64,000 bases of DNA from Salinibacillus aidingensis (lineage in GTDB: Bacteria > Bacillota > Bacilli > Bacillales > Alkalibacillaceae): assembly GCF_039522525.1 (NCBI RefSeq), contig NZ_BAAADO010000009.1:1-64000 (forward strand). The letters run 5' to 3'. This document shows positions 42,499-50,815 of the stretch, piece after piece. Every line of letters begins with the position of its first letter. Position 1 is the stretch's first letter. Under the pieces are notes generated by a model. That model searched no databases. It was not told the DNA's origin and saw only the letters and a list, made by a program, of their open reading frames with translations. The translations under genes were made by a program, and so were the position numbers.

Positions 42499-42978
42499 GT
42501 GGAGTTTTTTACAGCCTTAAAAAACAGCTTCTTACTACCTGAGAAAAAAGCGTTGTTTCGGTTAAATCGTATTTCCATGCGTAATACCATTGTTTATATC
42601 AGTGTGATTCTATTTCTCCTCTTTATTCCGGATGTCTTACAAATGATTATTCATTTTGAGGATGCAGAGATTCCAAGGAGCATGTATGCACTTCAATTAA
42701 TTGTCATATATCCTTTTTTAATCATTTTTTTAGCCGTATCAGGGATTTCGCTGCTGGCGGGTGTTTCGTATCTGATCAAGGTGCTGTTTAGACGGAGACT
42801 GGCATATCAGCAGCTTTGGAAAATGACGGCTTTTGCACTGACCATACCTTTACTTTTACACGTTTTATTAAAGTATACGGTAGAATATACGTTCATGATT
42901 AATGGGGCTCCATTGCTGGTGCTGTATCTCATCATGTACAGGATGATTATGGTTTATCCTCAAAGGCGCAGGGAATAA
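42499..42978 (+). CDS. DUF1189-like membrane protein, short
   Basis: Protein of 159 residues with four transmembrane segments. The start MEFFTALKNSFLLPEKKALFR and MRNTIVYISVILFLLFIPD resemble DUF1189 proteins, which are usually longer, about 250 residues; this one may be a short variant. GTG 42499 has CAGGAGG eight bases upstream. Function unknown. Confidence 0.6.
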   Translation: MEFFTALKNSFLLPEKKALFRLNRISMRNTIVYISVILFLLFIPDVLQMIIHFEDAEIPRSMYALQLIVIYPFLIIFLAVSGISLLAGVSYLIKVLFRRRLAYQQLWKMTAFALTIPLLLHVLLKYTVEYTFMINGAPLLVLYLIMYRMIMVYPQRRRE

Positions 42979-43149
42979 TTAGAATAGTTGTTATTATTTA
43001 AAAATCATGATATTTTTATTATTGGAAGACTTCAATATGGAGTTTTATAAGATGTACATTTGTTACATAAAAGGGATATCTACGGTGTTACAGATAGATT
43101 TCCTGAAAGAATATAGATTCTTTTACGTCTAAGAATGGGGGAATTGAAA

Positions 43150-43389
43150 ATGGCATTTGTCATTACTGCACCTTGTAAAGAGGAAAAGTCCGGGGAATGT
43201 GTAGAAGTGTGCCCGGTGGATTGTATAGAAGAAGGAAAGGACATGTTTTATATAGATCCGGATATCTGCATTGATTGCGGAGCCTGTGAAGCTGTATGTC
43301 CAGTCGAAGCTATCTATCATGAGGATGATATGCTGGACGAGGATGTCCCATATCTGGAAGCTGCCAGAGAATTTTTTGCGAATAAGTAA
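43150..43389 (+). CDS. 7Fe-type ferredoxin
   Basis: Ferredoxin of 79 residues. Cys9, 17, 21, 25, 40, 43, 46 and 50 match the pattern of Azotobacter-type 7Fe ferredoxins with an offset of one: the [3Fe-4S] site from C9/C17/C50 and the [4Fe-4S] site from C21/C40/C43/C46. It is a low-potential electron carrier. GGGGGA upstream favours ATG 43150 over 43135. A strong terminator follows. Confidence 0.93.
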   Translation: MAFVITAPCKEEKSGECVEVCPVDCIEEGKDMFYIDPDICIDCGACEAVCPVEAIYHEDDMLDEDVPYLEAAREFFANK

Positions 43390-43400
43390 GCAGGATTAGG

Positions 43401-43435
43401 AAAAACTCCCGTCAGGTAAAAGCGGGAGTTTTTTG
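43401..43435 (+). terminator. Intrinsic terminator of the ferredoxin gene
   Basis: AAAACTCCCG pairs with CGGGAGTTTTTT. Confidence 0.9.
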
Positions 43436-43478
43436 TCTGTTGGTAATTAGTAAAATAACCGCAAAGGAGCTCTTAACC

Positions 43479-44540
43479 ATGAAGGAAATCTACAGTGATA
43501 TCATTCAGTTTCGCGGGTCCCATTATGATTATGGACGAATGCAGGGGGAGCAATTAAAGAATTCTTTAATCGTAAAAAATCGGGAACGGCAATGGAAGGT
43601 GAGAAGACCACGATTTTCCGTTGATGAACAGGAAGCGAGGGATGCCATTCGCCGCTTTGCTCCTGGCATCTGGGAGGAAATCATTGGTCTGCAGGATGCT
43701 TTGGAATGGCCGATAGAACGTGTGTTAATGGAATTCAGTGGTTATCGCTTGCCATACGCTCGTTCGGGCTGTTCGATTTTGACAGGGGAAAATTATTTTA
43801 TTCGTAATTATGATTATCATCCGAAGACTTATGAGGGCCGGTATGCACTCTATCAGCCAACGGATCATGGCTATGCGACGGCGGGTCCTCAGCAGAAAAT
43901 TACAGGGCGTCCGGATGGAATCAATGAAAAAGGCCTGGTATTAGGTTATAACTTCATGCATCGAAAAAAGCCGGGAGAAGGGTTCATCTGTCATATGATT
44001 GGCCGGATGGTACTTGAAAATTGCGCCAATATAGAAGAAGCTGTGGCTATGTTAAAGGAAATCCCACACCGCCATTCCTTTAGCTATATTGCCTATGATC
44101 AGGGTGGACAGGCCTTTGTTGTCGAGGCATCCCCGAGAGGAACAGAGGTGCGTCAATCCACGGTCTGTACGAACCATTTTGAAATGATGAAACAGGAAAA
44201 TCGTCATCACCTGGTTGACTCCTATAAGCGTTTAGAGGCAATGGAGCAGGGGAAATCAACCATTCAGAATTCCTATGATGCTTTCCGTCTGCTGAACGAT
44301 ACGGATAGGGGAGTTTTCTCAAAACAATATAAAAACTGGGCGGGTACCATTCATACCTCAGCCTACTTTCCAAAAGAAAAGAAAGCGTGGTTTGCTTTGG
44401 GCGGTGATCAGGAGCCGGCAGAAATAGACTTTGGAGATTGGGTATCGGGAAATGATCTGAACATGGACCGCATTTATGGGGAAGTAGATACAGATCTTCC
44501 TTTTGTTCACATGGATGAAAATGCCACCTGGTTTAAGTAA
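43479..44540 (+). CDS. C45-type autoproteolytic acyltransferase/hydrolase (Ntn fold), copy 2
   Basis: Protein of 353 residues, paralogue of the protein at 12516 throughout (FRGSHYDYG, ARSGCSILTGENYFIRNYD, YQPTDHGYAT, GINEKGLVLGYNFMHRKK, PHRHSFSY). Nucleophile Cys98 follows Gly, as needed for self-processing. AAGGAG nine bases before ATG 43479 sets the start. An amide hydrolase or acyltransferase of unknown substrate; two copies suggest different specificities. Confidence 0.82.
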   Translation: MKEIYSDIIQFRGSHYDYGRMQGEQLKNSLIVKNRERQWKVRRPRFSVDEQEARDAIRRFAPGIWEEIIGLQDALEWPIERVLMEFSGYRLPYARSGCSILTGENYFIRNYDYHPKTYEGRYALYQPTDHGYATAGPQQKITGRPDGINEKGLVLGYNFMHRKKPGEGFICHMIGRMVLENCANIEEAVAMLKEIPHRHSFSYIAYDQGGQAFVVEASPRGTEVRQSTVCTNHFEMMKQENRHHLVDSYKRLEAMEQGKSTIQNSYDAFRLLNDTDRGVFSKQYKNWAGTIHTSAYFPKEKKAWFALGGDQEPAEIDFGDWVSGNDLNMDRIYGEVDTDLPFVHMDENATWFK

Positions 44541-44545
44541 GAAAT

Positions 44546-44588
44546 AAAAAACCTGCAGGACCTTAATGAAGTCCTGCAGGTTTTTTAT
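44546..44588 (+). terminator. Intrinsic terminator of C45 copy 2
   Basis: AAAAAACCTGCAGGAC pairs with GTCCTGCAGGTTTTTT. Confidence 0.95.
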
Positions 44589-45026
44589 AACGGGTTCGGT
44601 TGTGAAGTACAAGATGTAAAATAACAACCCTTTTATCATTCCAATTAAAGTAAAGGGCACGATTGTTGAACAAGCGGTGCGGTAATATCTTTTTTGTTAT
44701 TACATAAAATAGGCTTTAAGGGAGAATTGTTGTGCAAAGGAAGATTATTGATAAGTTCAGGTATTATTCCTTTGTCATCAAAGTGAGAGTGAAATTGCTT
44801 TGTTCCACAAACGAGGGCTTTAGTTGAAGAAGAAGCCATTTAAATTCATAGGAAAAGGAGCTTGATTGTCCAAGCTCCTTTTTATTGTGTTAAATTTACT
44901 GTTAATTTATATGTCATTTTCAGTGTTAATTTATATGTCATTTTCAGTGTTAATTCCTAACCATTTAAGGGTCTATTCACATTGTTTTTAGTGTTTTGCA
45001 CTCCAAAACCGAACCCGTTAGGTTTT
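44589..45026. other. Intergenic region with terminator and short tandem repeat
   Basis: AAAAGGAGCTTG/CAAGCTCCTTTT at 44852-44887 is a strong symmetrical terminator. A 24-base unit TGTTAATTTATATGTCATTTTCAG occurs 2.3 times in tandem at 44900-44955. A minus-strand frame of 64 codons (44645-44839) has no ribosome binding site and is not supported. Confidence 0.6.
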
Positions 45027-45911
45027 TCATTGAGTGCTTTTTTTGAAATTACTTCCTGAGACGTCTGCTACATTTTCAATGGCGATGAGCGCTTCAGGAT
45101 CAATGTCATTTGCAATGCTTCGAACGATTGACAATTCAATACGGGTGACAACGGTGTAAATGATCTTTTTGGGATCATTTGTATAAACCCCTTCTCCATG
45201 AAAAAAGGTGATTCCACGCCCCAACTGCTGAATGAGTGAATCTGCCAATTCATCCGGAACGTCGGAAATAATCGTTACAGACTTGAGCTCCTCCATACCT
45301 TCAACAACGACATCAATCATTTTAAAGGCGATGTAATAAGTAATGATGGAATACATAGCCGTTTCCCAGCTGAAGACAAGTAAAGCAGCCAAAATAAAAA
45401 TGAAAAAATTCATAATCATAACCAGCTGTCCTACAGATACCGGGCGTTCCTTACTGAATAAAATCGCGATAATTTCCGTTCCATCCAGTGCCCCGCCGGT
45501 ACGAATCACCAGTCCGACGCCTGTTCCAAGAATCACCGCGCCGACAATCGTGGCTAAGAATAAGTCGTCCGTAACAGGCTCGAATTGATGCATAATGGCC
45601 GTGAAAATCGAGAGGACAACAATCCCATACAGTGTATGCATCGTAAATTTCCTTCCCATGCGGCGAAAGCCAATCAATAAAAAAGGAATATTAAATAAAA
45701 TGATAAACACACTCATCTGATAATTGGTAATCGCACCTGCAATAATCGATAGTCCGATGACTCCACCGTCCAAAATGTCATTGGGAACGAGAAATAATTC
45801 CAGACCTATACTTGCAATGATGGCTCCAATGGTGATCATAAAGATTTGCATAATCTCTTTAAGGACTTTTTTTCTTCTGATTTTGGACAACAGAATCAGC
45901 CTTTCCTTCAA
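45027..45911 (-). CDS. YitT family membrane protein (DUF161/DUF2179)
   Basis: Protein of 294 residues with five to six N-terminal helices (DUF161: NDILDGGVIGLSIIAG, GIGLVIRTGGALDGTEIIA-like GVGLVIRTGGALDG) and a C-terminal cytosolic DUF2179 domain (about 215-290, GRGITFFHGEGVYT, IYTVVTRIEL). Possibly a transporter or sensor; function not established. TTG 45911 has GAGG 8-9 bases upstream. Confidence 0.9.
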   Translation of the reverse strand: MKERLILLSKIRRKKVLKEIMQIFMITIGAIIASIGLELFLVPNDILDGGVIGLSIIAGAITNYQMSVFIILFNIPFLLIGFRRMGRKFTMHTLYGIVVLSIFTAIMHQFEPVTDDLFLATIVGAVILGTGVGLVIRTGGALDGTEIIAILFSKERPVSVGQLVMIMNFFIFILAALLVFSWETAMYSIITYYIAFKMIDVVVEGMEELKSVTIISDVPDELADSLIQQLGRGITFFHGEGVYTNDPKKIIYTVVTRIELSIVRSIANDIDPEALIAIENVADVSGSNFKKSTQ

Positions 45912-45988
45912 GTTGATGACCTCATACAGTACATATCATAACCATTCGCTTATAAATCATAATCGAAAGGTGAAGAGGACTGATCAGG

Positions 45989-46108
45989 ATGACGGCCATA
46001 GAGACAGGTGCTGCAGACAAGATGTTTCTCATAATGTATACTCAAATTAACGATGAAACCTTTAGTTCTTATATGGCAGGTGTTAAAAGATGGAAAATGA
46101 ATTTGTAG
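45989..46108 (+). CDS. Possible 39-residue ORF overlapping the next small gene
   Basis: ATG 45989 opens a frame of 39 codons (MTAIETGAADKMFLIMYTQI...) that ends inside the small membrane-protein gene at 46090. AGAGG lies about 12 bases upstream. No family is recognised; it may be a coupled leader or chance. Confidence 0.25.
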   Translation: MTAIETGAADKMFLIMYTQINDETFSSYMAGVKRWKMNL

Positions 46109-46251
46109 TAGGATGGGGTACACTAGCCTTGATTAATGCCGGGCTGGCGCAAGGAAAAAATCGTACGGGTCTAAACTGGTTTTTACTATCGTTATTCCTC
46201 GGTCCTTTAGCAACTTTTATCCTGTTATTTGTGGAGAAAAGGGAGGATTAG
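46090..46251 (+). CDS. Small membrane protein
   Basis: Protein of 53 residues, MENEFVVGWGTLALINAGLA then QGKNRTGLNWFLLSLFLGPLATFILLF, with one clear and one marginal transmembrane segment. This pattern (LNAGLAQGKNR-GLxWFLLSLLLGP) recurs in small bacterial proteins often mislabelled as antitermination proteins. AGGTG lies eight bases upstream. Function unknown. Confidence 0.65.
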   Translation: MENEFVVGWGTLALINAGLAQGKNRTGLNWFLLSLFLGPLATFILLFVEKRED

Positions 46252-46263
46252 AATAGGCAAAAA

Positions 46264-46522
46264 AAGCGGAAGCACACGCTTGTCCAGCTGCGGCTCCTAG
46301 GTCAAGGCGGATATAAGCCAAAGCCATTGCGTGGCCAAAACCATGCCACTCCATGTCTTCGTCTTATCCCGCATGACCTGATCAGTCGCCTCCGCTCTTC
46401 TAATGTCCAGCTGCGGCTCCCAGGCCCAAGCGGTCATAAGCAGAATACCCTCCATGGCCAAAAGCGGCCACTCCGGATATTCTGCTTATGCCGTCGGGCC
46501 TAAACGGCCGCCTCCGCTTTTC
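46264..46522. repeat. Two tandem GTCCAGCTGCGGCTCC intergenic repeats
   Basis: Two related units (46264-46400 and 46403-46520), each starting TGTCCAGCTGCGGCTCC and ending CGCCTCCGCT, each able to fold end to end (for example AGGCCCAAGCGG with CCG-CGGGCCT). They are a common type of intergenic repeat in Bacillaceae and are placed after the small membrane-protein gene and before the convergent metE-like gene. Confidence 0.75.
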
Positions 46523-46535
46523 CGAATTTACCTTG

Positions 46536-47660
46536 CTATTTCCACACATCTTCAGCAATCTGAATGACATGACGGAGCTTATTCCATTGTTCTTCCTCTG
46601 TGAGCAGGTTTCCTTCTTCTGTCGATGCAAACCCGCATTGTGGACTCAGACACAATTGGTCAAGGTTTACATATTTACCTGCCTGTTCAATTCTGCGTTT
46701 TACGTCGTCTGCTTCCTCAAGCTTACCGGATTTTGATGTAATCAGTCCAAGTACCAACTTTAAATCATTGCGGTGGACAAAACGCAGGGGATCAAATCCT
46801 CCTGAACGTTCATCGTCATATTCTAAAAATAGCCCATCAACATCGAGTCCGCCAAAAATCGTTTCAGAGGCGGCATCATAGCTTCCAGATGAAGCCCAGG
46901 TGGACTGGAAATTGCCACGGCAAATGTGCATGGTAATCTGTAGGTCATCCGGGCGATTTGCGATGGAATTATTAATGGTTTTGGCGAAGTACTTTTGTAA
47001 TTCCTCAGGTTCCTGACCACGTGAGCGAATCATTTCACGGCCTTTTTCATTAAAAAACAGGGACCATGACGTATCATCCAGCTGTAAATAACGGCAGCCA
47101 GCATCGTAGAAGGCCTGAATCGCTTTCTGATAAGCTTTGGTTAAATCCGTTAATAAAGCGTCGTCATCCTTGTAAAAATGGGTGTTATTTTTTCCCCTGA
47201 ACCAAAGCATATTTGGGCTTGGAATCGTCATTTTGGCGGTGTGGCTGCCGGCCAGACTATGTACGTATTTATAATGGTCAAGCATTGGATGATCACTGAA
47301 ATCGATGCTGTCAGTAATTTTTACGCCGTGAGCTTTTGTTTTGGTTCCATGGAACTGAATGCCTTCTCCCGTATTATAGCCCTCTACACCATCCAGACCT
47401 TCAAGGAAGTCAAAATGCCACCAGGCCCGGCGGAATTCTCCATCCGTTACGGCCTGTAAGCCAATTTCCTTCTGCTTTTCTACAATCCGTGCGATTTCCT
47501 GGTCTTCAATCTCTTTCAAACGTTCGGCGCTTATTTCACCTTTTTCCTTTTGAATTCGTCCCTGTTTAATTCGCTCGGACCTTAATAGACTGCCGACGTG
47601 ATCAGCCCGAAATGGAGGGTTTACCCTTGTTTTTGATTGTGTTATTTGACTTTGAACCAT
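46536..47660 (-). CDS. Cobalamin-independent methionine synthase C-terminal family protein (YxjG/YxjH-like)
   Basis: Protein of 374 residues, a single MetE C-terminal-type barrel: PPFRADHVGSLLRSERIK start, DGEFRRAWWHFDF, LQLDDTSW, the Zn ligands in TMHICRGNFQ (His-x-Cys), a Glu in LEYDDERSGGF, and the third Cys in LSPQCGFASTE. Lacking the N-terminal MetE half, it likely methylates homocysteine using a donor other than methyl-THF triglutamate. An S-box upstream ties it to methionine synthesis. ATG 47660 has AGAAGGGA upstream. Confidence 0.9.
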   Translation of the reverse strand: MVQSQITQSKTRVNPPFRADHVGSLLRSERIKQGRIQKEKGEISAERLKEIEDQEIARIVEKQKEIGLQAVTDGEFRRAWWHFDFLEGLDGVEGYNTGEGIQFHGTKTKAHGVKITDSIDFSDHPMLDHYKYVHSLAGSHTAKMTIPSPNMLWFRGKNNTHFYKDDDALLTDLTKAYQKAIQAFYDAGCRYLQLDDTSWSLFFNEKGREMIRSRGQEPEELQKYFAKTINNSIANRPDDLQITMHICRGNFQSTWASSGSYDAASETIFGGLDVDGLFLEYDDERSGGFDPLRFVHRNDLKLVLGLITSKSGKLEEADDVKRRIEQAGKYVNLDQLCLSPQCGFASTEEGNLLTEEEQWNKLRHVIQIAEDVWK

Positions 47661-47689
47661 GAAAATCCCTTCTTTCATAAAATTTAATA

Positions 47690-47724
47690 AAAAAGAGCCT
47701 TCATAAGAAGAAGGCTCTTTTTGT
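47690..47724 (-). terminator. S-box 2 terminator
   Basis: On the minus strand AAAAAGAGCCTTC pairs with GAAGGCTCTTTTTT, between the SAM aptamer and the gene. Confidence 0.92.
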
Positions 47725-47734
47725 CAACGGAACA

Positions 47735-47850
47735 TTCTTCTTATCTTTAAGGTATTCTACTACCTTACTGGAATTAGCACCGGGCCTGTTACAGGCTGGT
47801 TGCTGAGGTGTCATCGGGCCAGTCCCTCAACCTCTCTGGATAAGAAAAGT
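47735..47850 (-). promoter_or_regulatory. SAM-I riboswitch (S-box) 2
   Basis: Minus strand: CTTATCCAGAGAGGTTGAGGG, CTGGCCCGATGACACCTCAG, CAACCAGCC, GGTGCTAATTCC, ending AAAGATAAGAAG. A complete S-box with its own terminator, controlling the methionine synthase gene. Confidence 0.96.
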
Positions 47851-48152
47851 ACGTTATGGAGTTGTCTTAAGAACTTTCTATCAATATATAATAAATGATT
47901 CAGAAAGGCAACACTTTATAAAAAATTTCCACAAAAAGCACCAGGAGCGGAGTCGTTTGAAAATAAACAATAGTAAATAAAAAAGCACCATTCTTTTTTT
48001 CTGGCCAAAAAAAAGTTATCATCTATAAGGAGTACTTTTTCATTTAGGTAAATCAGCTGTTTACAGGTGGACAAACAGGGGTGTTGCCGATGAATATGAA
48101 TGGTTTTTCCACCGCAGGCTAAAAACGAGTGTATAATAGAGGAGTTGAGCGT

Positions 48153-48188
48153 ATGCAAATTGACAGGATGGGGTTTTTGTATGACTAA
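48153..48188 (+). CDS. Possible 11-residue leader peptide overlapping the next start
   Basis: GAGGAG at 48139 precedes ATG 48153; the frame MQIDRMGFLYD ends with TAA inside the first codons of the gene at 48181 (ATGACTAA). Such an overlap would couple translation. A TATAAT box lies at 48132, which would leave little leader if used. Confidence 0.3.
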   Translation: MQIDRMGFLYD

Positions 48189-48438
48189 AGGAAATAAAAA
48201 GCATAACCATGAACCGCAGAATATAGAAGTATGGGAAGATCTTGTACATATAAAGGATTTAGGGCTTGCCCTTCTTATCTGTGGGGCTGGAGCATTGGGA
48301 GGATATTTTCTTGCTCCAAACAATGCCTCTGAACCTTTATTTTATGGACTGGCAGGTGCCGTGCTTGGATTTATCATCAGCAGTTTTATTATTAAACCAA
48401 AACGTACATTTGAAGAGATAAGGGAAGAGGATCAATGA
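48181..48438 (+). CDS. Small two-helix membrane protein, partner of DUF112-like permease
   Basis: Protein of 85 residues with an acidic/His-rich N-terminus (GNKKHNHEPQNIEVWED), two transmembrane helices (about 31-48 and 53-72) and a charged tail. Its stop codon overlaps the permease start (ATGA). By size and position it resembles the small membrane subunit (TctB-like) of tripartite tricarboxylate-type transporters, but no homology is certain. Confidence 0.7.
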   Translation: MTKGNKKHNHEPQNIEVWEDLVHIKDLGLALLICGAGALGGYFLAPNNASEPLFYGLAGAVLGFIISSFIIKPKRTFEEIREEDQ

Positions 48439-49790
48439 TGGATATTAGTTTAATTTTACAGATGGTGCTCGTTGCTGGAATTGCATCTGTACTCTATACA
48501 TTAATCGGAGTGGCACCTGGTACAGATGAAACAGCTGTCTTAGCACCCGTAACTCTTGTTTTAGTTCTGGCTGGATTTGAACCTGTGATTATTTTAACGT
48601 TCTTCATGGCAGCGATTGTAGCCAAGAAATTAACTGATTCGATTCCGGTTGCTGTTGCCGGTATTCCAGGCGGGGTGATGTCGGCACCAATGGTAGAACA
48701 TGCCCTCGTCTTGAAGAAACACGGACTGGCGGATACCAGTATTAGAAAAATGGCTTCCGGCTCGGTGATTGGAACGATTGTATCGATTCCTATCAGTTTT
48801 GCTTTGGCAAATGTTCTTTCCGAATTTTCGGAGGTTATTAAGGAGTATACCGATCCCATTTTCTTTTTTGGAGCTATCTTTTTAGCCTTAATGACTAAAA
48901 ATAAGTGGCTTGCCTTAGTATCTATATTGCCGCTTGCTCTGTTAATTCAAGGGCTGCGTCACTTATATTGGGGAGTCGGGATTGTTCCTGAGGATACGAC
49001 GGTATTTATCTCCTTTTTCTTAGGAATTACTATTGGTCCTGTGATATTAACCCTATTTGAATTGTTAAATGGTGACTTACGTTCAAAATTAACGCGTCAC
49101 GATACAAAGAAGATTTCCTTTAAAATCAGCAAAAAAATTAAGGGGTTTCCGAATCCGTTTCGTATTCTGACAAAAAATGAGACGGTTTCAAGCTTCTTTT
49201 CTTCCATATTAGGTGTGGGGACCTTTTTCTTAAGTCCTGTGGGTATGACCATTATGATTGGTGAGGTTGTGGCAAGTAAGATTAAGGATCCGGTCAAAAA
49301 GGCTGCACGTGCCATTTCATCGATGGATGCTTTAACAAATGCGGCTTATATTAGCGGGACTTTAATTCCACTAATTGCACTTGGCATTCCATTATCGCCA
49401 ACAGCTATTGGACCTGGACATGCACTGTTTAATGCACCACCAGTTTTTACACAGGACCATAATTTGCATCATATCTTATCAATGTCTGAATTTTTTTGGG
49501 CGACAATTATTGGTGCCGGAATTGCGATTTTGATTACGTATTTTGTAACGGTGAAGTATGCGGTGCAGATTTGCCGCTTTGTCTTTAAGCGTATTCCGCA
49601 TGAGGCGATGCTGGGCTTGTTTTTCGGGCTGGTTCTTCTCCTCGCCTATATGGATGCAGGCTGGCTGAATGTTGCCGGAGTTCTGCTTATTGGACTGGTT
49701 GCAGGCGTCCTTAACCGGTTAGGCGTCAACTACGGTGTTCAGTTTATGACATTATATGCAGCACCATTTATTGTTAATACGTTATTTTAA
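48435..49790 (+). CDS. TctA/DUF112-like membrane permease
   Basis: Membrane protein of 451 residues with about 11 helices. VAGIPGGVMSAPMVEHALVL resembles the GxPG substrate-site pattern of TctA permeases (tripartite tricarboxylate transporter), and the LALGIPLSPTAIGPGHALF motif of the second half repeats it. No TctC binding protein is nearby. It is followed after 35 bases, without a terminator, by mevalonate kinase, so uptake or export of a mevalonate-related carboxylate is a possible role, purely by context. Confidence 0.75.
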   Translation: MMDISLILQMVLVAGIASVLYTLIGVAPGTDETAVLAPVTLVLVLAGFEPVIILTFFMAAIVAKKLTDSIPVAVAGIPGGVMSAPMVEHALVLKKHGLADTSIRKMASGSVIGTIVSIPISFALANVLSEFSEVIKEYTDPIFFFGAIFLALMTKNKWLALVSILPLALLIQGLRHLYWGVGIVPEDTTVFISFFLGITIGPVILTLFELLNGDLRSKLTRHDTKKISFKISKKIKGFPNPFRILTKNETVSSFFSSILGVGTFFLSPVGMTIMIGEVVASKIKDPVKKAARAISSMDALTNAAYISGTLIPLIALGIPLSPTAIGPGHALFNAPPVFTQDHNLHHILSMSEFFWATIIGAGIAILITYFVTVKYAVQICRFVFKRIPHEAMLGLFFGLVLLLAYMDAGWLNVAGVLLIGLVAGVLNRLGVNYGVQFMTLYAAPFIVNTLF

Positions 49791-49825
49791 AAACAGAATT
49801 GATTGAATAGAAGTGGGGGATGTTT

Positions 49826-50815
49826 ATGCGTTCATCTTCTCAAATAAAGGGAGAGGGAACTGCCCATAGTAAACTCATCTTAATTGGAGAACATTCAGTT
49901 GTATATGGGGAGCCGGCGATTGCTCTTCCATTTCCATTACTTATGGTAAAATCAACGGTACAAGAAGGTGCTGGTGAAATTACCATATCCAGTGACTTTT
50001 ATAATGGCCCGCTCGGTACGATTCCGGACCGGTTGGAGGGCATTGCTGTATGTATTCGTGAATCGTTAAAATTCTTAGCCAAACCGGCAAAAGATATACA
50101 TTTTACAATCAAATCCATGATTCCGATTGGTCGTGGTCTGGGTTCAAGTGCGGCCATTGCTACCTCGGTCGTACGCAGCCTTTTTTCTTATTTTGAAAAG
50201 ACATTATCACACCAGATGTTAATGTATCTGGTTGATATTGCTGAAAAATACGCCCATGGGAATCCAAGTGGAATTGATATGGAATGTGTGTCACGAGATG
50301 TCCCTATTTGGTTTAAGAAAGGGGAGGCCATTCAGCCGATCGAAATGGGAGTACCATTGAATCTGGTTGTGGCTGATTCAGGCCGAATTGGAGATACACG
50401 GGCAGCAGTAACAGCGGTTCGGGAAAAATATGAAAAGCATTACCAGAAAGCCAAGCAATCGATTAAATATATTGGTGACATGACGCGTAAGGCAAAATCC
50501 ATTTTAGCCGGAGAACGCCCGGAAAAATTAGGCGGACTGTTGAACAAAGCCCAGGAGGAATTAATGAAGCTTGGCGTCAGTGATGGGAACCTGAATGAGC
50601 TCGTCACCTGTGCCCGGAATGCCGGTGCATTGGGAGCAAAATTAACAGGTGGCGGACGCGGGGGCTGTATCGTAGCCCTGGCTAAAAATATGGAGGATGC
50701 TGAGCGTATTTCCGATTCCCTGAAAGCAGCTGGGGCAAAGGATACATGGTTTTTCACCCTGGGAATGTCCCAATCCGCATCGATGAATGAAGCAAGCAGA
50801 GGAGATTTAATATGA
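49826..50815 (+). CDS. mvk: Mevalonate kinase
   Basis: GHMP kinase of 329 residues: GTAHSKLILIGEHSVVYGEPA (N-terminal), IPIGRGLGSSAAIATS (ATP loop), NPSGIDMECVS (catalytic Asp), and KLTGGGRGGCIVAL (motif 3). It phosphorylates mevalonate at C5, the first of three ATP-dependent steps to IPP encoded here. ATG 49826 has GGGGG six bases upstream. It overlaps mvaD by four bases. Confidence 0.93.
   Translation: MRSSSQIKGEGTAHSKLILIGEHSVVYGEPAIALPFPLLMVKSTVQEGAGEITISSDFYNGPLGTIPDRLEGIAVCIRESLKFLAKPAKDIHFTIKSMIPIGRGLGSSAAIATSVVRSLFSYFEKTLSHQMLMYLVDIAEKYAHGNPSGIDMECVSRDVPIWFKKGEAIQPIEMGVPLNLVVADSGRIGDTRAAVTAVREKYEKHYQKAKQSIKYIGDMTRKAKSILAGERPEKLGGLLNKAQEELMKLGVSDGNLNELVTCARNAGALGAKLTGGGRGGCIVALAKNMEDAERISDSLKAAGAKDTWFFTLGMSQSASMNEASRGDLI

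Noticed and set aside
44645..44839. 64-codon minus-strand frame beginning MASSSTKALVCG
   Set aside because: No ribosome binding site, no recognisable family, and it starts just behind a strong terminator.
47916..48323. 135-codon minus-strand frame
   Set aside because: It overlaps the better-supported plus-strand gene at 48181 and its composition is that of an antisense shadow.
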